Assembly (NCBI GenBank): GCA_963682055.1
Contig: OY821745.1
Span: 27,587,342-27,651,341 of the forward strand
Reading direction: 5' to 3'
Length of the DNA stretch: 64,000 bases
From: Primula veris
Taxonomy: Eukaryota; Streptophyta; Magnoliopsida; Ericales; Primulaceae
The translations under genes were made by a program, and so were the position numbers. Positions within the stretch are counted from its first letter, which is position 1; every line of letters begins with the position of its first letter. Below the pieces are notes generated by a model. The model was not told the origin of the DNA. It saw only the letters and a list, made by a program, of their open reading frames with translations, and searched no databases. This document shows positions 1-10,580 of this stretch, piece by piece.

Positions 1-291
1 TGATGTAATATATGTACACTCATATTAATGAATAAACAATTCGTCTGTTATCTCTCTATATTCTCTCTCTATATCTATATACATATATATGTGAGATAAT
101 ATGTCACACAACAATTTTAATATAACAGATGCGGATGCTCTTCTTTTGAAAGAAAAATAAAATGAAGTTTTTGTTAACAAAAGGCTAATACGTCCATTGG
201 GACCAAAATTATTTAAGTTCATTTTAAATACCTTAATGTTTAGTTGTTATTTTGGCATTAAACATTTTTTTTAATAGGAGGCTATTGTAAT
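1..291. other. Non-coding flank before first transposon
   Basis: AT-rich sequence with a TATA-rich and TCTC-rich start. One short open frame on the minus strand (25-222) has no recognisable domain and low-complexity composition, and I treat it as chance. The last eight bases (284-291, ATTGTAAT) are the left target-site copy of the hAT element that follows. Confidence 0.6.
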
Positions 292-1039
292 TAGGGGTGA
301 GCGCGGTTCGATTTGTTACGGTTTGATTCCAACCCAAACCAAAACACGTAAAAAATGAGCGGTTTGGTTTGGTATGAATTGGTGAAATTTCAAATTTCAA
401 CTTAACTCAACTCAATCCATTTTGAGCGGTTTGGGTTCGGGTTGGATTCGCGGTTTGTTCATTTTAGTCCTTCAACTTATAAAAGGTGCAATTTTAACCC
501 AAAAATAGAAAAAATAAACTTGAAAAAATAAAAAATAAAAAATTCAAATTAAACATTCATAAATCAAAGCATAGTTGCATAATACATGCACATGACTAAT
601 AGTTTGGCACAACATTTTTATTAATGTCTATTATGCCGCTATAACAAGATAGAAACGAGCAATAAAAATTTAAACGCACGACATAAGACCATAAAATATC
701 TAAACAAATTAAAGTTGTAAATTAAAAGATGATGTAGACCGAAACCCTATGTGGTTGATCGATGATAAGCTATTAGGGTTAAATAGTTTATTGTGTATAT
801 TTGATTATTTATATGTATATTTAATTATTTATATGTATATTTAACTAATTTATATTTTTTGCAGTTTGGCGGTTGGCCCGCGGTTTGAAAATTTTAACCC
901 GAACCAACCCACTTATATTATTTGCGATGCGGTTTGGTTTGAGTTCATAATTTTGAAAAGTCCAACCCGACCCAAACTGTCGGGGGCCGGTTTGGGTTAC
1001 GGTTTAGAACGGGTTGGTCCGGGTTTTTGTCCACACCTA
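292..1039. mobile_element. hAT-type non-autonomous element (748 bp)
   Basis: The element starts TAGGGGTGAGC and its other end, read on the opposite strand, starts TAGGTGTGGAC, matching the usual hAT terminus TAGGGGTG. It is flanked by an 8-bp target-site duplication, ATTGTAAT (284-291) and ATTGCAAT (1040-1047), with one mismatch. Both subterminal regions are rich in CGGTTTGG/GGGTTCGGG-like motifs in opposite orientation, as is common in plant hAT elements. There is no transposase frame; the open frame at 866-1084 runs through the right terminus and is not a gene. Confidence 0.82.
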
Positions 1040-1047
1040 ATTGCAAT

Positions 1048-1780
1048 ATACAACAACTATCCAGTCACGACTCCCCCTCATTGATTACATATTAATTCTC
1101 TAGAAAATACTCGCACCTTGGTTAATCTTAATTAGACTAACTAGTAATGGATACTTTTTACTTCATCATGTTCGCACAGAGACGCTCCGACGTCTTTTTA
1201 CACCTAAACCGTATAATTTTTTGAGGGCCTTTTAACTTTGTTTAAATAACTACATAACGGGCGTAATCACATAAAATTTACAAAAGGTCGACGTAAATAT
1301 TGTTATTTACATCTAACAACCCAGAGCATGAAAAAAATAGTTTCTTCTTGAATTATATTACAGGGAAAAAACAACTTCATTCTACAAAAACACAATTTTT
1401 TAATGATTTTTTACGCCTATTCCTAGACCATGTGGCTTGCACAAATTCGGACAGTTGAGGGGCTAATATGTCAACAAACTAAACCTTGGGACTATAATAG
1501 TAATAGTTTCAATGATGAAGATATATACAACAGTAATTATGTAGGAGTAAGGTTACATTTATATCAACTTGTATATTTTTTTACCAAACGCTATAAATCA
1601 AGATTTGATTAATGTAAATCTCGATGGTTTCGATACATACTTATAACCTCTCGGTCCTCTCCTATTATATAATATCACCAAAAACTGTGTAATTCCCAGT
1701 TTGCCTTTCATAGCTGTGTAAAATTCCACAAAAATCCATTTCATTCATATATTTTACCACTCCACTGGCTGTGTGTAGCA

Positions 1781-1782
<2 letters not shown>
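1048..1782. other. Intergenic region upstream of the QUA3-like gene
   Basis: No gene is recognisable. A 60-codon open frame at 1430-1612 (+) has no known domain. The segment from about 1620 onward probably includes the distal promoter of the downstream methyltransferase gene. Confidence 0.5.

Positions 1783-1832
<50 letters not shown>
1783..1832 (+). repeat. (CA)n microsatellite in QUA3-like promoter
   Basis: About 25 uninterrupted CA units end some 130 bases before the start codon of the methyltransferase gene, just upstream of its TATA-like motif. Such a tract is likely length-polymorphic. Confidence 0.95.
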
Positions 1833-1834
<2 letters not shown>

Positions 1835-1864
1835 TAGATATATAGATACATATATTTAATATTA

Positions 1865-1870
1865 TATAAA
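1865..1870 (+). promoter_or_regulatory. Probable TATA box of the QUA3-like gene
   Basis: TATAAA within an AT-rich context, 92 bases before the ATG at 1962. That spacing allows a start site about 30 bases downstream and a 5' leader of roughly 60 bases. The call rests on motif and position only. Confidence 0.45.
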
Positions 1871-1961
1871 TTGAGAGGGAAACACCAGATCTTCAAATCA
1901 AAACACTAATAAGAATCAAGTAATTATTACTATTTCCTAAAAAAACATTAATAATTAAAAA

Positions 1962-4900
1962 ATGAGGAACCTTAAGCGCAACCAATGGCGTCCGTCCAAC
2001 CTCCTCACCGCCATATTCCTCGCCCTCACCCTTATTACAATCCTCCTAATCTCACAATTATCATATAAAAATAAAAACTCTTTTGCAAAACCGGATTTAA
2101 AACAACGCGCACGTGTGATAGCATTGGCGGAATTGGGGGAGGAGGGGGCGGTGGGGCGCTGCGGGATGTCAGAAGTGGATCATATGCCGTGCGAGGATCC
2201 GAGGAGGAACAGTGGGTTGAGTAGAGAGATGAACTTTTATAGAGAGAGGCAGTGTCCGAGGGCAAAGGAGAGGGATATTTGTCTTGTTCCAAATCCGGTG
2301 GGGTATCGGGTGTCTGTTTCCTGGCCTGAGAGCTTGAATAAGGTGATTTGGTTTTTTATTTGGTTGTGTTTGTGTATATTGGTGTGTATGTATGTACAGA
2401 TGATTTAGTAGTTGAAACCAAGAAATGAGCTTTGAGTAGGCTAAAGTGTATGCATGTATAATGTATGTATGAGGAAAGTATATAGTGTCCCAGTAAGACT
2501 AAAAAAGATAATTTTTGGGTTTTTACTGGCCTGAGAGCTTGAATAAGGTAATTTGGTTTTGATTTGATTGTGTATATTATTAGTGTGTGCATTGGCAAAA
2601 CTAAGAACTGTTTTTTTCGTAATTATGGGATGCTAAAAAGGCTAAAATCAATGATAATAAAGAAATAACATACTACATGGTAAAAGATCGGGTTTTTTCA
2701 GTATGGGGAAAAATATAAGATACATGGTAAAAGATCGGATTTTTTTCGATATGAGTGTGGTGGAGTCGCTTTTAGTCTACTACTAGTTCCTCTCTTAGTG
2801 TGTTGTATGTGAATAATCTAGTAGTTGATGCCAAGAAATGTGCTTGAAGTAGGCTAAAGTTATGTATGAATGAAAAAAGTATTTAGTGTTCCGGTAAGAT
2901 TAAAAATAGGGTGTGCCCCAACATTCAGATTATTCAGGTCGTAAGGTTCTTATTGGCAGTGGGTCCCACAAGGTTCCCTGATTCGATTTTGATTTAGTGA
3001 TATTTATGTGTGTATGTATCTATGCACAAGTAAACTAGTAGCTGAAACCAATAAATAAGTTAGGAGCAGGGCCAGCCCTAGCCTCTCCGGCGCATAAGTA
3101 AAACCTAAATTTTTGCGCCTTTCTTTAAAATTATCGACATGAAGTGTCCAAGGTCCGGGGAGAGGGTGCTTTACCTTGTTCCGAATCCGGAGGGGTATCG
3201 GGTGTCTGTACGTTGGCCCGAGAGCTTGAACAAGGTGATTTGGTTGTGTATATTAGTGTGTGCACTGACGAAACTATTACTGTTTTTTTTTCGTAATCAT
3301 GGGGCTGCTGAAAGTCTAAAACCATTGATAATAAAGAAATAACATGCTACATATGGTTAAAGTTTTTTTTTTTCAATATGGGGAATAATATAAGATACAT
3401 GGTAACAGATCGGATTTTTCTCAATATGAGGGTGTGGGATCACTTTTAGTCTTCTAGACTACTACTAGTTCCTCTCATAGTGTGTATGTATGTATGCAAA
3501 TAATCTAGTAGTTGAGACCAAGGAATGGGCTTGGAGTAGGCTAAAGTGTATGTAGGTATGCGTGTATATATGAGAAAGTTTTTACTATTTGGTGGTCTGA
3601 TAAGACTAAAAAATAGTGTCCCAACAACCAGATTGTAAGGTTTCTAAGTGGCAGTGGGTCCCGTAAGGTTTCCTGCTAATTTTTACGTTTTCGTTGATGG
3701 GGCATATTATATTTAGTATTACAAGAAGAGTGAATATTTATGAATGTATGTATGTATGCTAATAGTGTACTAGCCAAGTTACTTACAAATGGGGCTATAG
3801 TTCCACCATTTTGACATATAAGGCGGAATTTTGTTTTTGGTTTAAATTTTGTTCGACTTAAAACCGGAAAAAGGAACTAATAGTTAATAATCAGGTTGAG
3901 ATGTGAGGGGGGCGAATGTTTGATTTCTAGCATATATTTTGGTTTAGTTTATATGTGGTATGTATGCAAATAATCTCGTTGAAACCGAGTTTTGATCAGA
4001 TCAAAAACCGCAAAAACAACTGTTAGTTAGAATTCAAGTGGAGACACAATGTGGTTATAGTTCTTCTATTTTGCCATAAAAAGGCGCTTTTTTTATATAT
4101 ATTTTAACCGCCTATTAACAGAAAAAGAAAAAGTGGAAATGAAGGAAATCTAACGTAGTTTGGTACTGAGACTCGCTATCATGTAGCCATATTCTTAAAT
4201 TTGGAATTGTTCTGCATGCTGTATCAGTTCATGTTTTAGAGTATTATTTAATGCAATATCGCTATTTGGTTGCTTTAATGGGTATCTGGAGCCTTGAACT
4301 GCACATTCTTTTTATTAGAACGCTTGTATTGGACTAAATACGTTTTTTTTCGTACCTGGGTCCCCGTGTTCGTCATGTCATGCATAACAGATACCTTTTT
4401 TACTTTGGTATCTGGAGCCTTGAACTGCACATTCTTTTTATTAGAACGCTTGTATTGGACTAAATACGTTTCTTTTCGTACCTGGGTCCCTGTGTTCGTC
4501 ATGTCATGCATAACAGATACCTTTTTTACTGTACCAAAGTATGGTTTCACTGTTCCGCCACCTTAATTTCAATTTTGAACCTAAACTAAAACAGTATTTC
4601 TTAGAATTGGTAGTAATTTTCTTTCTAGTTCTACAAGTTATATTCCGCATTTCATCATGCACTAAGAAATGAATTTATGCCATCTTTGGTTTCTTCGGAT
4701 GGAATCAAAAGCATGCTTATATCTCTAAGCCATATGTTTGATAATTTTGTTCCTAAATGTTCTACGGAGTATTTGCGTATTATATTTGTTACAGTATGGG
4801 CCTTGAGATTTCAGTGTTATTTGTACAGATATGGCATAGTAACATGCCACATAATAAAATAGCTGAGAGGAAAGGCCACCAAGGATGGATGAAAAAGGAA

Positions 4901-7900
4901 GGGCCATACTTCATTTTCCCTGGGGGTGGCACAATGTTCCCAGATGGAGCTATACAATACATTGATAAACTTAAAGAGACTATCCCTATAGGTAGTGGAA
5001 CTCTGAGGACTGCTCTCGATATGGGATGTGGGGTACGAATCACCATTTTGTTAGAATACTACGATTAAGTGACAGTTTTCGGATTTAATATTCATTTAGT
5101 CAAAATATAAAAATATTTCTCCATTTGGTGATACTTTGATCTGCATGCATTTCAATAAACGGTTTTTGGTTGACATAGTGCTAAATAACTTAAATACATT
5201 TCTCTTTTGATGATGCCCCTACACTTCAATAAACTGATCTGGATTGGCATACTGTAAACTGGTTTCACTTTTCATATGCTACGCATTAATCAACTTATCT
5301 TGGATAGAATAGAACTCGGTACCACTTAATGGATATGAAAAGTTTCCATTAACACTCAACTGTACAAATAGAAATGAAAAGTTTTCTTGAGCACTTTATG
5401 GTGAATAAGTCCAAGATATGTCACTTAACAAGAATTGTATTTTGTAATTGTTACGAATAGATACATATTCGCAAAAACCTTACTATTGAACTCCATTGCA
5501 GGTTGCTAGCTTTGGAGGGTACCTTTTAAATGAAAATATATTGACTCTCTCCTTTGCTCCTAGAGATTCACATAAGTCGCAAATTCAGTTTGCACTGGAA
5601 AGAGGCGTACCAGCGTTTGTCGCTATGCTCGGCACTCGCAGACTTCCATTTCCTGCTTTCTCCTTCGATCTGCTACATTGTTCGCGATGTTTGATCCCTT
5701 TTACAGCATATAGTAAGTTATCACATGCCTTCTTATATACATTAGAAAATCACCATTGATAAATTATGGGCTTAATTCACATTTCTCACAAAGAATATGT
5801 TCTTCTGATTTGGTTGTACTTTTAGTAGTTATACTTGGGGCTGATAATGAGGCGAAACGAGACAAAAACGGTCTATTTCGTTTTCGTGACGAAGCAGAAA
5901 ATTTTGTTTCGTTAAGGATATGAAATTTTCATTTCGTTTCGTCACATGAACCAATTTTTATACTTTATGAGTTTTATTAATTCATATATATAATATAATA
6001 TACTATAAATTTATTATTACAATTATATATATGTAACGACCCGGTCCTCCGACCAGACCGCCACCATCTGCTTACTACCACCAATACTGTCCGCTTTTGC
6101 CCGATTTCGTCCTCGCTTCTCGGGCCGCACGGCTTTAAAAGGCCTTGGTGATAGTAAGGAGGGTTTCCTTAACTAATATACCATATAGGTACTCACATAT
6201 CTAGCCGATGTGGGACAATACTTTCTCTTTACACCGGCATTTTCCTACGAAAATCCGGGTTCTTACAATATATATATATATATGTGTCAAACGAAAACGA
6301 AATTTAACGAAACGAACAGGACTATGATCATTATCATCTCGTTTACTAAACGAAATGTGTATTTTATTTCATTATCATTTCATTTAGCAATGAACGAAAA
6401 CAAGACGAGATCTTAACGAAACGAACACGAATTTTTTCTCAAAATTTTCGCCTCATTCACAGCCCTAGTTATACTCTTCAATGGGCTGATTTTTTTAATT
6501 GGCATGCCGTTCAATAAACCGATTTCACTTTTGATGGGTGTGCACTTCAATGTTTTTTTTTTCTTTTGAAGTTGGCATACTGCTTAGTATTTTTTTATTT
6601 TTTTTTGAAAGGGTACTACTTAGTAAACTGATATATCGATTGATGCACACTTTAGTTAGTTAGTAAGATATATTGACATATGCATCCATATAAGAGCTTA
6701 ATAAAACTTGTCCCTTTATTATGGATGGATAATCATCAACCTTTATTAAATATGTATTACGGCTTGCAGATGCTACTTATTTTCTAGAAGTTGATAGATT
6801 AGTGAGGCCAGGAGGGTACATTGTTATATCTGGGCCACCTGTACAGTGGCACAAACAAGATAAAGAATGGGCCGATCTACAGGCAGTAGCTAAAGCATTG
6901 TGTTATGAAACGCTTGCTTTATATGGCAACACTGTCATATGGAAGAAGCGCACTGATGACTCGTGCCAATCAAACCAAAACAAATTTGGGTTTGAGCTGT
7001 GTGATGAGTTTGAAGATCCAAGCTATGCATGGTAATTCTTTTCCCCGATGTTTTTCTTTGATTTGGATCCTTTTCGTATTTTCAGTTAATATATTAGAAT
7101 CTGGATGATGGGAGGGTCATAATATGTTTTAGTAGTTTAGCAAATCTTTTTTAGCTGTTTCATAGAACGCTGGATAGAGTGGTTGAGTATGTATAGTTAC
7201 CTGGAAATTCTGCACCCTATGATCTGGATATCGGCTCTTTAAAAGCATATATCAAACTGTAACGAACTCAACCAGTTTTGTGGGTAAATTAATGATCAAT
7301 AATCTGCGATGTGAATGGGACGATAATTTTTGGTTTTGGGAGGAAATTTCTGGTTTTTTGTTGTTAAAAAAACTGACAAATACAGTTGAAACTTAAAGGA
7401 TTAAACCTTATTTCATGCTACTACCATTACTGCTTAAGCTAACATAAAGGAAAACTGTATAACTACTCTTCCTGGTTGGGTATGTATAATTCATCTAGAA
7501 ATGTGTTTGCATAGTCACTAAAAATTCTGCACCCTTTTGATCTGGAGATGTTCTCGTGGTCTTGTTTCTGAGCTCATTTTTTCCCAGGTACTACAAGTTA
7601 AAGAAATGTGTCAGTAGAATATCTTCTATGAAAGGAAATTACGCCGTTGGGACGATCCCAACGTGGCCAGAGAGGCTAATAAAACCACCTTCAAGAGCCA
7701 AATTATTAGAAAACGGAATTGACTTATTTGATGATGACACTAAGCTATGGACAAAAAGAACTGCATATTACAAAAAATCTTTGAACTTGAAGTTGGGCAC
7801 TCCAGCAATACGTAATGTTATGGATATGAACGCTTTTTTGGGAGGCTTAGCTGCTGCATTATCTTCTGATCCTGTGTGGGTGATGAATGTTGTTCCTGCT

Positions 7901-9629
7901 AGCAAGTTTTCAACCCTTGGTGTCATTTATGATCGAGGTCTTATTGGTGTGTACCACGATTGGTAAGTTTGAATGACTCTTTTACTTTTTAACAAACTTG
8001 TCGTATACTTGATTATGGATTAATCTTTAATTACACATGCCAAACTTATATATGTTTAGTGATTAATTGTGAGCCAGCTTCTTTGTTTAATAAAGGAAGC
8101 TCTAATTTATGATCTTTGTTTAGAGAATAGATAGTAAAGGAATACTAATTGATTGCGGCATGATCCTTGCTTCTCCTACCACTCCGATAATTTTTTCTCT
8201 GACATCTACCTTCCATCAAATGTTTATCCCAATTGCAATTTTCAGCCTTATAACATATGCTAAAACTTTTCTTTTTTATTAATAATCGTGTATATGTTAC
8301 TAGATAATGGAAAGCGTTGCAGAGGTTATTGATTTCACTGTGGAGTTTATAGTTCTCAAGTAGGAAGCTTCATTTTCCTTTTGTATAGTTAAATTCATCC
8401 TTTTATGCTAGATATCTTGTTGGTCATATTAGCATTTTCTCAACCAACTAACTTGAAAATATGTGGTAATCACTTGCAAATTTGTTCATTAATGATTGCT
8501 TATTGTAAATGACTGATGCTGACAGGTGTGAGCCTTTCTCTACGTATCCTCGTACATATGATCTCATTCATGTTTCTGCCATCAAATCACTTATTACAGA
8601 TTCAGACTCAGGAAAGAACAGGTTGGTTCTGTTCTTCCTTTTATCTTTTTGAACAAGACACCAACTTTTAGTAACTTATCCTTCTTCTTAGATTTCTCAG
8701 TTATGAAACTCCTTAGTGTGAGCAACACAAATGAATCAATTTTAAAGGGTGGAATTAAACTCTAGAGTCTATTGAAGTTAAGATAGATCTTTAGTTTATC
8801 TACCATACATATATACTAAGATTAAAAACATCACAGAGGTCTTAGATGTATTTGGCGCAAAATTCGGTCCAACTGCTTTTTACCATGATCTCAATATTGC
8901 TTTCTATTTCACTTTACTTTTTGTAATGTATTTTTGGCATAATTGAGATTACTATGATCTTGCGCCCTTAATTCAGTGCTAGTAGCTGTTCGATAAACGT
9001 GATAACTGCTAGCTTGGAAAACAGGAACAAAATATCTGATATAAATATGAATTATCACATATATGAATATGTATTTATAGCAGACTAACTCTTAATAGTT
9101 TTATAATTTGATTATCTAAGTGCTTTTCCCTCTTGGGGTCTGTGCCATTCTCGATCTCAACCAGAAAAACTCGATCATATGAACTTAGACCCGGTATGCA
9201 GGTTTGACAGACTGATCCAGAAGTATCTTTGTCGATGGTCTGAGAAGGGGCAGAAATAGAATCATCGGAATATTAATTTAAAATAAAATGAAAAACTATT
9301 TATTAGTCTTACAAGTTTTTTAGTATTATGGAAACGTTGTGGATGTGTCTTTCGAGAGCGCTGTTCTCATCGTAGAAAGAGTTCCTGGTAATCTATTGAC
9401 TTACGTGCACTTTACAAATCCCCAATGCAGGTGCAACCTTGTAGATTTGATGGTTGAGATTGATAGAATATTACGCCCAGCAGGTACAGTAGTGATCCGT
9501 GATTCACCCGAAGATATTGAAAAAGTAGGTCGAATTGCTCATGCCATTCGATGGTCAGTTTCTGTTCATGACAAGGAACCTGAATCTCATTCGAGGGAGA
9601 AAATACTTGTAGCAACAAAAAGGATTTAA
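1962..9629 (+). CDS. QUA3: QUA3/PMT13-like S-adenosylmethionine-dependent methyltransferase
   Basis: Seven exons join in frame: 1962-2342, 4829-5032, 5502-5712, 6770-7031, 7588-7962, 8526-8621, 9431-9629, giving 575 residues, close to the ~600 usual for the family. All introns are GT-AG. The product is a type II membrane protein: a short basic N-terminus, one hydrophobic segment (about residues 14-34), then the plant methyltransferase domain (DUF248/Methyltransf_29). The family signatures [17 protein letters not shown] and FPGGGTMFP, the SAM-binding LDMGCGVASFGG across exons 2/3, CSRCLIPF, and the second-half [10 protein letters not shown] and [13 protein letters not shown] are all intact. 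By homology to Arabidopsis QUASIMODO3 it acts in the Golgi on cell-wall pectin (homogalacturonan methylation). Family membership is clear; the one-to-one assignment to QUA3 and the substrate are inferred. Intron 1 holds copies of exon 1's tail and intron 3 holds nested transposons. Confidence 0.93.
2322..3640 (+). repeat. Degenerate tandem copies of QUA3 exon-1 tail plus intron start
   Basis: Three head-to-tail units each begin with the last coding bases of exon 1 (the PESLNK codons and the GT donor), then run through intron sequence with the shared marker GTAGTTGA..CCAAG.AATG and GTAGGCTAAAGT. Unit A is the real exon end (from 2322). Unit B starts near 2529 and keeps only the last few codons. 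Unit C starts at about 3139 and keeps about 32 codons, with LVPNP.GYRVSV.WPESLNK readable, followed by an intact donor. The units are diverged and contain indels. Confidence 0.8.
4281..4530 (+). repeat. Near-perfect 126-bp tandem duplication in QUA3 intron 1
   Basis: Unit 1 is 4281-4406 and unit 2 is 4407-4530. They differ at only a few bases, so the duplication is recent. The unit length is a multiple of three, which produces artificial open frames on both strands (4275-4550 and 4294-4566) that should not be read as genes. Confidence 0.93.
5836..6467. mobile_element. hAT-type element in QUA3 intron 3
   Basis: The left end TGGGGCTGATAATGAGGCGA and the inverted right end TAGGGCTGTGAATGAGGCGA form a ~22-bp imperfect terminal inverted repeat. 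A perfect 8-bp target-site duplication GTTATACT flanks it (5828-5835, 6468-6475). The interior is rich in AACGAAACGA-type motifs, with no transposase. A 236-bp solo LTR (6032-6267) sits inside it, so this element is the older of the two. Confidence 0.88.
6032..6267 (-). mobile_element. TRIM-like solo LTR lacking the 5S segment
   Basis: It begins TGTAACGACCCGG and ends CCGGGTTCTTACA, with a 5-bp target duplication ATATA (6027-6031, 6268-6272). The layout follows the LTRs of the Cassandra-type element at 48433-49125: same start, the shared GCACGGCTTTAAAAGGCCTT block, a GCCGATGTGGGA block and a similar end. The 5S rRNA-derived segment is absent. In its place is a short loop closed by GCCCGA (6099-6104) and TCGGGC (6120-6125). 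Minus orientation is inferred from the Cassandra element. The duplication lies in TA-rich sequence and so is weaker evidence than usual. Confidence 0.75.
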
Positions 9630-9998
9630 AACCTGAGTTAACAATCCCATGAAAGCGCCAATTCTGTTCTTTTTTAGTTCAGGTAATTGTAATACACTTC
9701 ATGTTTCCTTGTTTAGTGTTATTTGTATTATTTGCACAAAAAAAGTGCATACTTTTTGTCATCTCGTAAAGGGAAAATGGTGAGCTGAAATAGAAGTAGG
9801 AAGAAAGTAGATATATGGACGGAATATGAAGAAATATCTTTACAAGTTTTTATTTTATTTTATTTTATTTTAAACAAGGTTGTTAAATTCTCATTAATTG
9901 AAAGCTGATATCCATTTTTGTTGTACAACACTGCTTCTAACATGGGAAAGAAAAGAATTACTATGCTTTTTTTTTCTTTTTTAACTTGGTAGGCATAA
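9630..9998. other. 3' region of QUA3-like gene
   Basis: Contains the presumed 3' UTR and polyadenylation region of the methyltransferase gene, AT-rich with a TTTTA repeat near 9850. No further gene is seen. Confidence 0.5.
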
Positions 9999-10580
9999 TA
10001 CACCAAAATGGTGCAACGTTCACACTAAAAAAATTAGTGTAATCTCCTCATTGTCTAGTATTCTCTCTCTGGCCTATCTAGAACAAACATCATCCTAAAA
10101 AGTATATAGTTCACAGTATTCTCTTTTTTTAAATTTTTTTATATTAAATTATTTCTAAATATTTTCAAACAAACGTTAACATTTCAACAATAACATTAGT
10201 ATTATAAATTTTACTTCCTGTTTTTTTTAAAAGCTATTAATTAATTTTCAAAAATATTCAATATAATTGGTCATTGTTAAGATTTTATTATCATTATTGT
10301 AAAACATTATATTTGTTGTAAAAAATATTGTAATATTTGTGAATTGTGATTAGTGTAGATGAACGATATTATATTAAGAAAATAAAACATTGTAGTAAGT
10401 TGAACAATGTGGATGAATAGTGTTCCAGCTTCCAAGTACTAAAGATTATGCAATAATATTCATTTGCACCATAATAATAAGTATTCAAATTGCACTATTG
10501 TAGTGCTACGTTTGAGAACCATCTAGTGTGAAAAACACAGTAACTATGTTACAAATTGCAATGGTGTAATGGTGATTGGT
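9999..10580. mobile_element. Possible foldback/MITE remnant
   Basis: The left part carries ACACCA...GGTGCAA and TTCACACTA. The right part carries the inverted forms (TAGTGTGAAAAAC and TTGCAATGGTGTAA). The arms are imperfect and no convincing target duplication was found, so boundaries are approximate. Confidence 0.3.

Noticed and set aside
866..1084. 72-codon plus-strand frame
   Set aside because: It runs across the right terminus of the hAT element and encodes only its repetitive subterminal motifs.
3139..3342. 67-codon frame beginning with the QUA3-like block
   Set aside because: It is a decayed copy of the exon-1 tail that runs on into intron sequence; not an independent gene.
4275..4566. 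Open frames of about 90 codons on both strands
   Set aside because: They arise from a 126-base tandem duplication in intron 1 of the methyltransferase gene; the peptide is simply repeated and overlaps itself on the other strand.
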